DNA from: Delphinus delphis | Lineage: Eukaryota > Chordata > Mammalia > Artiodactyla > Delphinidae | Assembly (NCBI RefSeq): GCF_949987515.2 | Contig: NW_027192658.1 | Span: forward strand, 3,596,001 to 3,660,000 | Direction: 5' to 3' | DNA: 64,000 bases | In this document: positions 52,111-63,162 of the stretch, one piece after another | How the letters are laid out: each line of letters begins with the position of its first letter | How positions within the stretch are numbered: the first letter of the stretch is position 1 | Notes under the pieces: generated by a model | What the model saw: the letters and a program-made list of their open reading frames with translations, nothing else | The model's database searches: none | What the model was told of the DNA's origin: nothing | Made by a program: the position numbers and the translations under genes

Positions 52111-53688
52111 ATTTACTTACAAAGCAATATCACTCAGCAATGAAATCTGTGTCATCAGGCCCTTAGCAGCACAATGAGTGGATTCAGGTATGATGATTCT
52201 AACTGAAATAAGTCACACAGAAAAAGAAACATCATAAGATATCAGTAATACACGGAATGTAAACTTGGCTACACAGGAACTGAATTACAGAACAGAACAG
52301 GGTCTCAAATTTAGAAAACCAACTTATTCTTGCTTAAGGGTAAAGGTGAGTTGGGGTGCTGCATAAAACCAGAGATTGAAATGAGCACAGATAAAGTTCC
52401 TTAAGCCAAATATGGAATAGACAAGAGCTACTCCTTGCTCAACGAAATGGACTCAACACACCATATTAAACACCTAAGAATGTACCTTACTAGTAAGTAT
52501 CTTAAAACCTATGGATTGCTATGTCTCCGAAAGAGAATCAAGCATGTGTACAGGGGCATAAACGCAGCAGTGATAGGATTGGAGAGGTTCGGTGAGCAAA
52601 TGAAGACCCTTTGAAGTCATATTGCATGGTACCCATTCCAAGGGTTTCAACTATCCAGGTTTAAGGTATTCTTCCTTCAGCTAAAACATGCATGTGGAAC
52701 CTAGAGTATGATCAACCATGTGATCGGGAGACGTGTTCAAATATGTCTCAGTTTTCCTCCCCTGGTACTCGGGTGCAACATTCCAGAAGCTTTACTAACA
52801 CTCTCCCCACTTGGAGAGTCAGCGCCTTTAACCTCCTGTTTGGCCCAGTTTGCAATTTCTGCGGAAGATGAACAGGAATAGCGAGAACCAATGAGAGGCT
52901 AGCTGGAGGTGTCTGGACGGGCAAATTTAACTCTCATTTCCCACCAGGAAGAGGAATTAACCAAAGGCTCAGCATGCCGGGCCGGAACCAGATTAGGGCC
53001 TGAAGCCATCCTGCGGTGTTGCGGCCAGGTCACAAGAAAGCGAGTTGAAGAAAGGAGCTCAGGGGCACTGTAATTCACAAACCTGCAGAGTTATAAATGA
53101 CAGCTATCGTCCAAAAATAGACTGAAGTAAGGCTGCCAAGAGGACTTGAAAGCGGGGCAGAATTGCAGGAAACCGATTTCAGGAGGTAGACTGGAATTGC
53201 ATTGAAAGCATAGGAAAAGAGGCAGAACGTCCACAATGATGCACTTGGCCAAAAAGGGCGTATGCGTTTTTTCCTGAATATATTCAGGAAAAAACGCATA
53301 CGCCCTTTTTGGCCAACCAAGCAAGCTTGCAAAGGAAATCTGCACTACAATGAAGTCTCACTTCCCCCCGGCCAAAAGGGCCATCTGAAAAAAGTGTAAA
53401 ATCCAGAAAGGCAACAGGCCATTGAGAACTGGGAGCCTTGTTATGCTGATGGGCGGGATGTAAATTGCCAACAGACACTTGGGAGAAGTGTATTGTGTTT
53501 CCTGAAACATCTAAAAAACAAAGCAACAGAGCCTAGGGCACTTCCACTTATGGTCCTATAGCTTAGGGAAATTAAAATCAAAAAGACACAGCCACCCCAA
53601 AGTTTGGAACGGCTCTGTTTACAAGAACCTCGTTTACAGTACAAGTTCAACATCGCAGAAAGTGAAAAATGGATAAAGAAGTTGTCGT
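52111..53688 (+). repeat. Satellite monomer M34 (type A, block edge)
   Basis: It is 1578 bp long with a perfect palindrome at 53245-53316. The 5' part pairs with M16 up to 53,150. The 3' part (ggccaaaag, gcaacaggccattgag, ttgtcg ending) resembles M15/M33 instead. It has the private change gtattgtg near 53,494. Confidence 0.9.
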
Positions 53689-55266
53689 ATTTACTTACAA
53701 AGCAATATCACTCAGCAATGAAATCTGTGTCATCAGGCCCTTAGCAGCACAATGAGTGGATTCAGGTATGATGATTCTAACTGAAATAAGTCACACAGAA
53801 AAAGAAACATCATAAGATATCAGTAATACACGGAATGTAAACTTGGCTACACAGGAACTGAATTACAGAACAGAACAGGGTCTCAAATTTAGAAAACCAA
53901 CTTATTCTTGCTTAAGGGTAAAGGTGAGTTGGGGTGCTGCATAAAACCAGAGATTGAAATGAGCACAGATAAAGTTCCTTAAGCCAAATATGGAATAGAC
54001 AAGAGCTACTCCTTGCTCAACGAAATGGACTCAACACCCCATATTAAACGCCTAAGAATGTACCTGACTAGTAAGTATCTTAAAACCTATGGATTGCTAT
54101 GTCTCCGAAAGAGAATCAAGCATGTGTACAGGGGCATAAACGCAGCAGTGATAGGATTGGAGAGGTTCGGTGAGCAAATGAAGACCCTTTGAAGTCATAT
54201 TGCATGGTACCCATTACACGGGTCTTAACTCTCCAGGTTTAAGGTATTCTTCCTTCAGCTAAAACATGCATGTGGAACCCAAGTATGATCAACCATGTGA
54301 ACGGGAGACGTGTTCAAATATGTCTCAGTTTTCCTCCCCTGGTACTCGGGTGCAACATTCCAGACGCTTTCCTAACACTCTCCCCACTTGGAGAGTCAGC
54401 GCCTTTAACCTCCTGTTTGGCCCAGTTTGCAATTTCTGCGGAAGATGAACAGGAATAGCGAGAACCAATGAGAGACTAGCTGGAGGTGTCTGGACGGGCA
54501 AATTTAACTCTCATTTCCCACCAGGAAGAGGAAATAACCAAAGGCTCAGCAGGCCGGGCCGGAACCAGATTAGGGCCTGAAGCCATCCTGCGGTGTTGCG
54601 GCCAGCTCACAAGAAAGCGAGTTGAAGAAAGGAGCTCAGGGGCACTGTAATTCACAAACCTGCAGAGTTATAAATGACAGCTATTGTCCAAAAATAGAGT
54701 GAAGTAAGGCTGCCAAGAGGACTTGAAAGCGGGGCAGAATTGCAGGAAACCGATTTCAGGAGGTAGACTGGAATTGCATTGAAAGCATAGGAAAAGAGGC
54801 AGAACGTCCACAATGATGCACTTGGCCAAAAAGGGCGTATGCGTTTTTTCCTGAATATATTCAGGAAAAAACGCATACGCCCTTTTTGGCCAACCAAGCA
54901 AGCTTGCAAAGGAAATCTGCACTACAATGAAGTCTCACTTCCCCCCGGTCAAAAGGGCCATCTGAAAAAAGTGTAAAATCCAGAAAGGCAGGACAGGCCA
55001 TGGAGAACTGGGAGCCTTGTTATGCTGATGGGCGGGATGTAAATTGCCAACAGACACTCGGGAGAAGTGTATGGTGTTTCCTGAAACATCTAAAAAACAA
55101 AGCAAAAGAGCCTAGGGCACTGCCACTTATGGTCCTATAGCTTAGGGAAATTAAAATCAAAAATCACAGGCACCCCAAAGTTTGGGACGCCTCTGTTTAC
55201 AAGAACCTCGTTTACAGTACAAGTTCAACATCGCAGAAAGTGAAAAATGGATAAAGAAGTTGTGGT
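53689..55266 (+). repeat. Satellite monomer M35 (type A, mosaic)
   Basis: It is 1578 bp long with a perfect palindrome at 54822-54893. The 5' part resembles M16/M34 (cttattcttgc). The 3' part resembles M13/M31 (gcaggccgggcc, gctattgtcc). It has the private changes tagagtgaag (shared with M37), agcaaaagag and aatcacaggcacc. Confidence 0.9.
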
Positions 55267-56844
55267 ATTTACTTACAAAGCAATATCACTCAGCAATGAA
55301 ATCTGTGTCATCAGGCCCTTAGCAGCACAATGAGTGGATTCAGGTATGATGATTCTAACTGAAATAAGTCACACAGAAAAAGAAACATCATAAGATATCA
55401 GTAATACACGGAATGTAAACTTGGCTACACAGGAACTGAATTAGAGAACAAACAGGGTCTCAAATTTAGAAAACCAACTTATGCTTGCTTAAGGGTAAAG
55501 GTGAGTTGGGGTGCTGCATAAAACCAGAGATTGAAATGAGCACAGATAAAGTTCCTTAAGTCAAATATGAAATAGACAAGAGCTACTCCTTGCTCAACGA
55601 AATGGACACAACACCCCATATTAAACGCCTAAGAATGTACCTGACTAGTAAGTATCGTAAAACCTATGGATTGCTATGTCTCCAAAAGAGAATCAAGCAT
55701 GTGTACAGGGGCATAAACGCAGCAGTGATAGGATTGGAGAGGTTCGGTGAGCAAATGAAGACCCTTTGAAGTCATATTGCATGGTACCCATTACACGGGT
55801 CTCAACTCTACAGGTTTAAGGTATTCTTCCTTCAGCTAAAACATGCATGTGGAACCCAAGTATGATCAACCATGTGAACGGGAGACGTGTTCAAATATGT
55901 CTCAGTTTTCCTCCCCTGGTACTCGGGTGCAACATTCCAGATGCTTTACTAACACTCTCCCCACTTGGAGAGTCAGCGCCTTTAACCTCCTGTTTGGCCC
56001 AGTTTGCAATTTCTGCGGAAGATGAACAGGAATAGCGAGAACCAATGAGAGGCTAGCTGGAGGTGTCTGGACGGGCAAATTTAACTCTCATTTCCCACCA
56101 GGAAGAGGAAATAACCAAAGGCTCAGCGTGCCATACCGGAACCAGATTAGGGCCTGAAGCCATCCTGCGGTGTTGCGGCCAGGTCACAAGAAAGCGAGTT
56201 GAAGAAAGGAGCTCAGGGGCACTGTAATTCACAAACCTGCAGAGTTATAAATGACAGCTATTGTCCAAAAATAGACTGAAGTAAGGCTGCCAAGAGGACT
56301 TGAAAGCGGGGCAGAATTGCAGGAAACCGATTTCAGGAGGTAGACTGGAATTGCATTGAAAGCATAGGAAAAGAGGCAGAACGTCCACAATGATGCACTT
56401 GGCCAAAAAGGGCGTATGCGTTTTTTCCTGAATATATTCAGGAAAAAACGCATACGCCCTTTTTGGCCAAGCAAGCAAGCTTGCAAAGGAAATCTGCACT
56501 ACAATGAAGTCTCACTTCCCCCCGGTCAAAAGGGCCACCTGAAAAAAGTGTAAAATCCAGAAAGGCAGGACAGGCCATGGAGAACTGGGAGCCTTGTTAT
56601 GCTGATGGGCGGGATGTAAATTGCCAACAGACACTCGGGAGAAGTGTATGGTGTTTCCTGAAACATCTAAAAAACAAAGCAACAGAGCCTAGGGCACTGC
56701 CACTTATGGTCCTATAGCTTAGGGAAATTAAAATCAAAAAGACACAGCCACCCCAAAGTTTGGGACGCCTCTGTTTACAAGAACCTCGTTTACAGTACAA
56801 GTTCAACATCGCAGAAAGTGAAAAATGGATAAAGAAGTTGTGGT
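55267..56844 (+). repeat. Satellite monomer M36 (type A, M14-like)
   Basis: It is 1578 bp long. The palindrome at 56398-56471 is extended to 74 bp. Its 5' part shares gagaacaaac, ggacacaacacccc and ctccaaaag with M14/M32, while its 3' part is like M13/M31. It has the private changes atatgaaatag and gggccacctg. Confidence 0.9.
56398..56471. repeat. Extended 74-bp palindrome (M36)
   Basis: A C to G change just outside the right arm (ggccaagcaag for ggccaaccaag) pairs with the C before the left arm, lengthening the perfect palindrome by one base pair to 74 bp. No other monomer in the window shows this. Confidence 0.9.
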
Positions 56845-58424
56845 ATTTACTTACAAAGCAATATCACTCAGCAATGAAATCTATGTCATCAGGCCCTTAG
56901 CATCACAATGAGTGGATTCAGGTATGATGATTCTAACTGAACTAAGTCACACAGAAAAAGAAACATCATAAGATATCAGTAATACACGGAATGTAAACTT
57001 GGCTACACAGGAACTGCATTACAGAACAGAACAGGGTCTCAAATTTAGAAAACCATCTTATTCTTGCTTAAGGGTAAAGGTGAGTTGGGGTGCTGCATAA
57101 AACCAGAGATTGAAATGAGCACAGATAAAGTTCCTTAAGTCAAATATGGAATAGACAAGAGCTACTCCTTGCTCAACGAAATGGACTCAACCCCGCATAT
57201 TAAACGGATAAGAATGTACCTGACTTGTAAGTATCTTAAAACCTATGGATTGCTATGTCTCCAAAAGAGAATCAAGCATGTGTACAGGGGCATAAACGCA
57301 GCAGTGATAGGATTGGAGAGGTTCGGTGAGCAAATGAAGACCCTTTGAAGTCATATTGCATGGTACCCATTCCACGGGTTTCAACTACCCAGGTTTAAGG
57401 TATTCTTCCTTCAGCTAAAACATGCATGTGGAACCTAGAGTATGATCAACCATGTGATCGGGAGACGTGTTCAAATATGTCTCAGTTTTCCTCCCCTGGT
57501 ACTCGGGTGCAACATTCCAGATGCTTTCGTAACACTCTCCCCACTTGGAGAGTCAGTCCCTTTAACATACTGTTTTGCCCAGTTTGCAATTTCTGCGGAA
57601 GATGAACAGGAATAGCGAGAACCAATGAGAGGCTAGCTGGATGTGTCTGGACGGGCAAATTTAACTCTCATTTCCCACCAGGAAGAGGAATTAACCAAAG
57701 GCTCAGCAGGCCGGGCTGGAACCAGATTAGGGCCTGAAGCCATCCTGCGGTGTTGCGGCCAGGTCACAAGAAAGCGAGTTGAAGAAAGGAGGTCAGGAGC
57801 ACTGTAATTCACAAACCTGCAGAGTTATAAATGACAGCTATCGTCCAAAAATAGAGTGAAGTAAGGCTGCCAAGAGGACTTGAAAGCGGGGCAGAATTGC
57901 AGGAAACCGATTTCAGGAGGTAGACTGGAATTGCATTGAAAGCATAGGAAAAGAGGCAGAACGTCCACAATGATGCACTTGGCCAAAAAGGGCGTATGCG
58001 TTTTCTCCTGAATATATTCAGGAAAAAACGCATACGCCCTTTTTGGCCAACCAAGCAAGCTTGCAAAGGAAATCTGCACTACAATGAAGTCTCACTTCCC
58101 CCCGGTCAAAAGGGCCATCTGAAAAAAGTGTAAAATCCAGAAAGGCAGGACAGGCCATTGAGAACTGGGAGCCTTGTTATGCTGATGGGCGGGATGTAAA
58201 TTGCCAACAGACACTTGGGAGAAGTGTATGGTGTTTCCTGAAACATCTAAAAAACAAAGCAACAGAGCCTAGGGCACTTCCACTTATGGTCCTGTAGCTT
58301 AGGGAAATTAAAATCAAAAAGACACAGCCACCCCAAAGTTTGGAACGGCTCTGTTTACAAGAACCTCGTTTACAGTACAAGTTCAACATCACAGAAAGTG
58401 AAAAATGGATAAAGAAGTTGTGGT
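56845..58424 (+). repeat. Satellite monomer M37 (M17-like start, many private changes)
   Basis: It is 1580 bp long. The palindrome at 57979-58050 has one mismatch (tctcc). It carries ctatgtcatc, tagcatcac, actaagtcac and aaccatctta, the last two shared with M41, plus the private changes caaccccgc, aaacggata, tttcgtaac, taacatactg, ggatgtgtc and aggtcaggagc. Confidence 0.9.
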
Positions 58425-60004
58425 ATTCACTTACAAAGCAATATCACTCAGCAATGAAATCTGTGTCATCAGGCCCTTAGCAGCACAATGAGTGGATTCA
58501 GGTATGATGATTCTAACTGAAATAAGTCACACAGAAAAAGAAACATCATAAGATATCAGTAATACACGGAATGGAAACTTGGCTACACAGGAACTGAATT
58601 ACAGAACAGAACAGGGTCTCAAATTTAGAAAAGCAACTTATGCTTGCTTAAGGGTAAAGGTGAGTTGGGGTGCTGCATAAAACCAGAGATTGAAATGAGC
58701 ACAGATAAAGTTCCTTAAGCCAAATATGGAATAGACAAGAGCTACTCCTTGCTCAACGAAATGGACTCAACACCGCATATTAAACGCCTAAGAATGTACC
58801 TGACTAGTAAGTATCTTAAAACCTATGGATTGCTATGTCTCCGAAAGAGAATCAAGCATGTGTACAGGGGCATAAACGCAGCAGTGATAGGATTGGAGAG
58901 GTTCGGTGAGCAAATGAAGACCCTTTGAAGTCATATTGCATGGTACCCATTCCACGGGTTTCAACTACCTAGGTTTAAGGTATTCTTCCTTCAGCTAAAA
59001 CATGCATATGGAACCTAGAGTATGATCAACCATGAGATCGGGAGACGTGTTCAAATATGTCTCAGTTTTCCTCCCCTGGTACTCGGGTGCAACATTCCAG
59101 ATGCTTTACTAACACTCTCCCCACTTGGAGAGTCAGTCCCTTTAACCTCCTGTTTGGCCCAGTTTGCAATTTCTGCGGAAGATGAACAGGAATAGCGAGA
59201 ACCAATGAGAGGCTAGCTGGAGGTGTCTGGACGGGCAAATTTAACTCTCATTCCCCACCAGGAAGAGGAATTAACCAAAGGCTCAGCGTGCCGGGCCGGA
59301 ACCAGATTAGGGCCTGAAGCCATCCTGCGGTGTTGCAGCCAGGTCACAAGAAAGCGAGTTGAAGAAAGGAGCTCAGGGGCACTGTAATTCACAAACCTGC
59401 AGAGTTATAAATGACAGCTATCGTCCAAAAATAGACTGAAGTAAGGCTGCCAAGAGGACTTGAAAGCGGGGCAGAATTGCAGGAAACCGATTTCAGGAGG
59501 TAGACTGGAATTGCATTGAAAGCATAGGAAAAGAGGCAGAACGTCCACAATGATGCACTTGGCCAAAAAGGGCGTATGCGTTTTTTCCTGAATATATTCA
59601 GGAAAAAACGCATACGCCCTTTTTGGCCAACCAAGCAAGCTTGCAAAGGAAATCTGCACTACAATGAAGTCTCACTTCCCCCCGGTCAAAAGGGCCATCT
59701 GAAAAAAGTGTAAAATCCAGAAAGGCAGGACAGGCCATGGAGAACTGGGAGCCTTGTTATGCTGATGGGCGGGATGTAAATTGCCAACAGACACTCGGGA
59801 GAAGTGTATGGTGTTTCCTGAAACATCTAAAAAACAAAGCAACAGAGCCTAGGGCACTGCCACTTATGGTCCTATAGCTTAGGGAAATTAAAATCAAAAA
59901 GACACAGCCACCTGAATGTTTGGAACGGCTCTGTTTACAAGAACCTCGTTTACAGTACAAGTTCAACATCGCAGAAAGTGAAAAATGGATAAAGAAGTTG
60001 TGGT
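58425..60004 (+). repeat. Satellite monomer M38 (intermediate type)
   Basis: It is 1580 bp long with a perfect palindrome at 59559-59630. It starts attcac but has aggccc and actagtaag, so it is between types A and B. It has the private changes gcatatggaacc, catgagatcg, attccccacc, ttgcagcc and cacctgaatg. Confidence 0.9.
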
Positions 60005-61584
60005 ATTCACTTACAAAGCAATATCACTCAGCAATGAAATCTATGTCATCAGGCCCTTAGCATCACAATGAGTGGATTCAGGTATGATGATTCTAACTGA
60101 AATAAGTCACACAGAAAAAGAAACATCATAAGATATCAGTAATACACGGAATGGAAACTTGGCTACACAGGAACTGAATTACAGAACAGAACAGGGCCTC
60201 AAATTTAGAAAAACAACTTATGCTTGCTTAAGGGTAAAGGTGAGTTGGGGTGCTGCATAAAACCAGAGATTGAAATGAGCACAGATAAAGTTCCTTAAGT
60301 CAAATATGGAATAGACAAGAGCTACTCCTTGTTCAACGAAATGGACTCAACACCGCATATTAAACGCCTAAGAATGTACCTGACTTGTAAGTATCTTAAA
60401 ACCTATGGATTGCTATGTCTCCAAAAGAGAATCAAGCATGTGTACAGGGGCATAAACGCAGCAGTGATAGGATTGGAGAGGTTCGGTGAGGAAATGAAGA
60501 CCCTTTGAAGTCATATTGCATGGTACCCATTCCACGGGTTTCAACTACCCAGGTTTAAGGTATTCTTCCTTCAGCTAAAACATGCATGTGGAACCTAGAG
60601 TATGATCAACCATGTGATCGGGAGACGTGTTCAAATATGTCTCAGTTTTCCTCCCCTGGTACTCGGGTGCAACATTCCAGACGCTTTACTAACACTCTCC
60701 CCACTTGAAGAGTCAGCGCCTTTAACCTCCTGTTTGGCCCAGTTTGCAATTTCTGCGGAAGATGAACAGGAATAGCGAGAACCAATGAGAGGCTAGCTGG
60801 AGGTGTCTGGACGGGCAAATTTAACTCTCATTTCCCACCAGGAAGAGGAAATAACCAAAGGCTCAGCGTGCCGTACCGGAACCAGATTAGGGCCTGAAGC
60901 CATCCTGCGGTGTTGCGGCCAGCTCAAAAGAAAGCGAGTTGAAGAAAGGAGCTCAGGGGCACTGTAATTCACAAACCTGCAGAGTTATAAATGACAGCTA
61001 TCGTCCAAAAATAGACTGAAGTAAGGCTGCCAAGAGGACTTGAAAGCGGGGCAGAATTGCAGGAAACCGATTTCAGGAGGTAGACTGGAATTGCATTGAA
61101 AGCATAGGAAAAGAGGCAGAACGTCCACAATGATGCACTTGGCCAAAAAGGGCGTATGCGTTTTTTCCTGAATATATTCAGGAAAAAACGCATACGCCCT
61201 TTTTGGCCAACCAAGCAAGCTTGCAAAGGAAATCTGCACTACAATGAAGTCTCACTTCCCCCCGGTCAAAAGGGCCATCTGAAAAAAGTGTAAAATCCAG
61301 AAAGGCAGGACAGGCCATGGAGAACTGGGAGCCTTGTTATGCTGATGGGCGGGATGTAAATTGCCAACAACCACTCCGGAGAAGTGTATGGTGTTTCCTG
61401 AAACATCTAAAAAACAAAGCAACAGAGCCTAGGGCACTTCCACTTATGGTCCTATAGCTTAGGGAAATTAAAATCAAAAAGACACAGCCACCCCAAAGTT
61501 TGGGACGCCTCTGTTTACAAGAACCTCGTTTACAGTACAAGTTCAACATCGCAGAAAGTGAAAAATGGATAAAGAAGTTGTGGT
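60005..61584 (+). repeat. Satellite monomer M39 (intermediate type)
   Basis: It is 1580 bp long with a perfect palindrome at 61139-61210. It has attcac, ctatgtcatc, tagcatcac, ggcctc and acttgtaag, but gttcgg. It has the private changes cttgttcaac, gtgaggaaatg, cttgaagag and cactccgg. Confidence 0.9.
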
Positions 61585-63162
61585 ATTTACTTACAAAGCA
61601 ATATCACTCAGCAATGAAATCTATGTCATCAGGCCCTTAGCATCACAATGAGTGGATTCAGGTATGATGATTCTAACTGAACTAAGTCACACAGAAAAAG
61701 AAACATCATAAGATATCAGTAATACACGGAATGTAAACTTGGCTACACAGGAACTGAATTACAGAACAGAACAGGGTCTCAAATTTAGAAAACCAACTTA
61801 TGCTTGCTTAAGGGTAAAGGTGAGTTGGGGTGCTGCATAAAACCAGAGATTGAAATGAGCACAGATAAAGTTCCTTAAGTCAAATATGGAATAGACAAGA
61901 GCTACTCCTTGCTCAACGAAATGGACTCAACACCGCATATTAAACGCCTAAGAATGTACCTGACTAGTAAGTATCGTAAAACCTATGGATTGCTATGTCT
62001 CCAAAAGAGAATCAAGCATGTGTACAGTGGCATAAACGCAGCAGTGATAGGATTGGAGAGTTTCGGTGAGCAAATGAAGACCCTTTGAAGTCATATTGCA
62101 TGGTACCCATTACACGGGTCTCAACTCTCCAGGTTTAAGGTATTCTTCCTTCAGCTAAAACATGCATGTGGAACCCAAGTATGATCAACCATGTGAACGG
62201 GAGACGTGTTCAAATATGTCTCAGTTTTCCTCCCCTGGTACTCGGGTGCAACATTCCAGATGCTTTACTTACACTCTCCCCACTTGGAGAGTCATTCCCT
62301 TTAACCTCCTGTTTGGCCCAGTTTGCAATTTCTGCGGAAGATGAACAGGAATAGCGAGAACCAATGAGAGGCTAGCTGGAGGTGTCTGGACGGGCAAATT
62401 TAACTCTCATTTCCCACCAGGAAAAGGAAATAACCAAAGGCTCAGTGTGCCGTACCGGAAACAGATTAGGGCCTGAAGCCATCCTGCGGTGTTGCGGCCA
62501 GCTCAAAAGAAAGCGAGTTGAAGAAAGGAGCTCAGGGGCACTGTAATTCACAAATTGCAGAGTTATAAATGACAGCTATCGTCCAAAAATAGACGGAAGT
62601 AAGGCTGCCAAGAGGACTTGAAAGCGGGGCAGAATTGCAGGAAACCGATTTCAGGAGGTAGACTGGAATTGCATTGAAAGCATAGGAAAAGAGGCAGAAC
62701 GTCCACAATGATGCACTTGGCCAAAAAGGGCGTATGCGTTTTTTCCTGAATATATTCAGGAAAAAACGCATACGCCCTTTTTGGCCAACCAAGCAAGCTT
62801 GCAAAGGAAATCTGCACTACAATGAAGTCTCACTTCCCCCCGGTCAAAAGGGCCATCTGAAAAAAGTGTAAAATCCAGAAAGGCAGGACAGGCCATGGAG
62901 AACTGGGAGCCTTGTTATGCTGATGGGCGGGATGTAAATTGCCAACAACCACTCGGGAGAAGTGTATGGTGTTTCCTGAAACATCTAAAAAACAAAGCAA
63001 CAGAGCCTAGGGCACTTCCACTTATGGTCCTATAGCTTAGGGAAATTAAAATCAAAAAGACACAGCCACCCCAAAGTTTGGGACGCCTCTGTTTACAAGA
63101 ACCTCGTTTACAGTACAAGTTCAACATCGCAGAAAGTGAAAAATGGATAAAGAAGTTGTGGT
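61585..63162 (+). repeat. Satellite monomer M40 (type A, M17-like start)
   Basis: It is 1578 bp long with a perfect palindrome at 62717-62788. It carries ctatgtcatc, tagcatcac and actaagtcac. It has the private changes gtacagtggc, gagtttcgg, actttactta, gtcattccc, gaaaaggaaa, ggaaacag and a two-base loss in cacaaattgcag near 62,553. Confidence 0.9.

Larger units (their letters stand above)
28426..53150 (+). repeat. 28.4-kb-period block, copy B (M19 to mid M34)
   Basis: This is the second copy of the block that starts at base 1. M19-M23 and M31-M33 pair one-to-one with M1-M5 and M13-M15. M24-M30 correspond in number to M6-M12 but are rearranged inside. A one-base deletion at about 40,926 (ggtccttagc for ggtcctatagc) and a one-base insertion in copy A near 20,219 shift the offset between 28,425 and 28,424. 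Beyond ~53,150 the following monomers no longer match M16-M18, so the 18-monomer period does not continue into a third copy. Confidence 0.85.
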
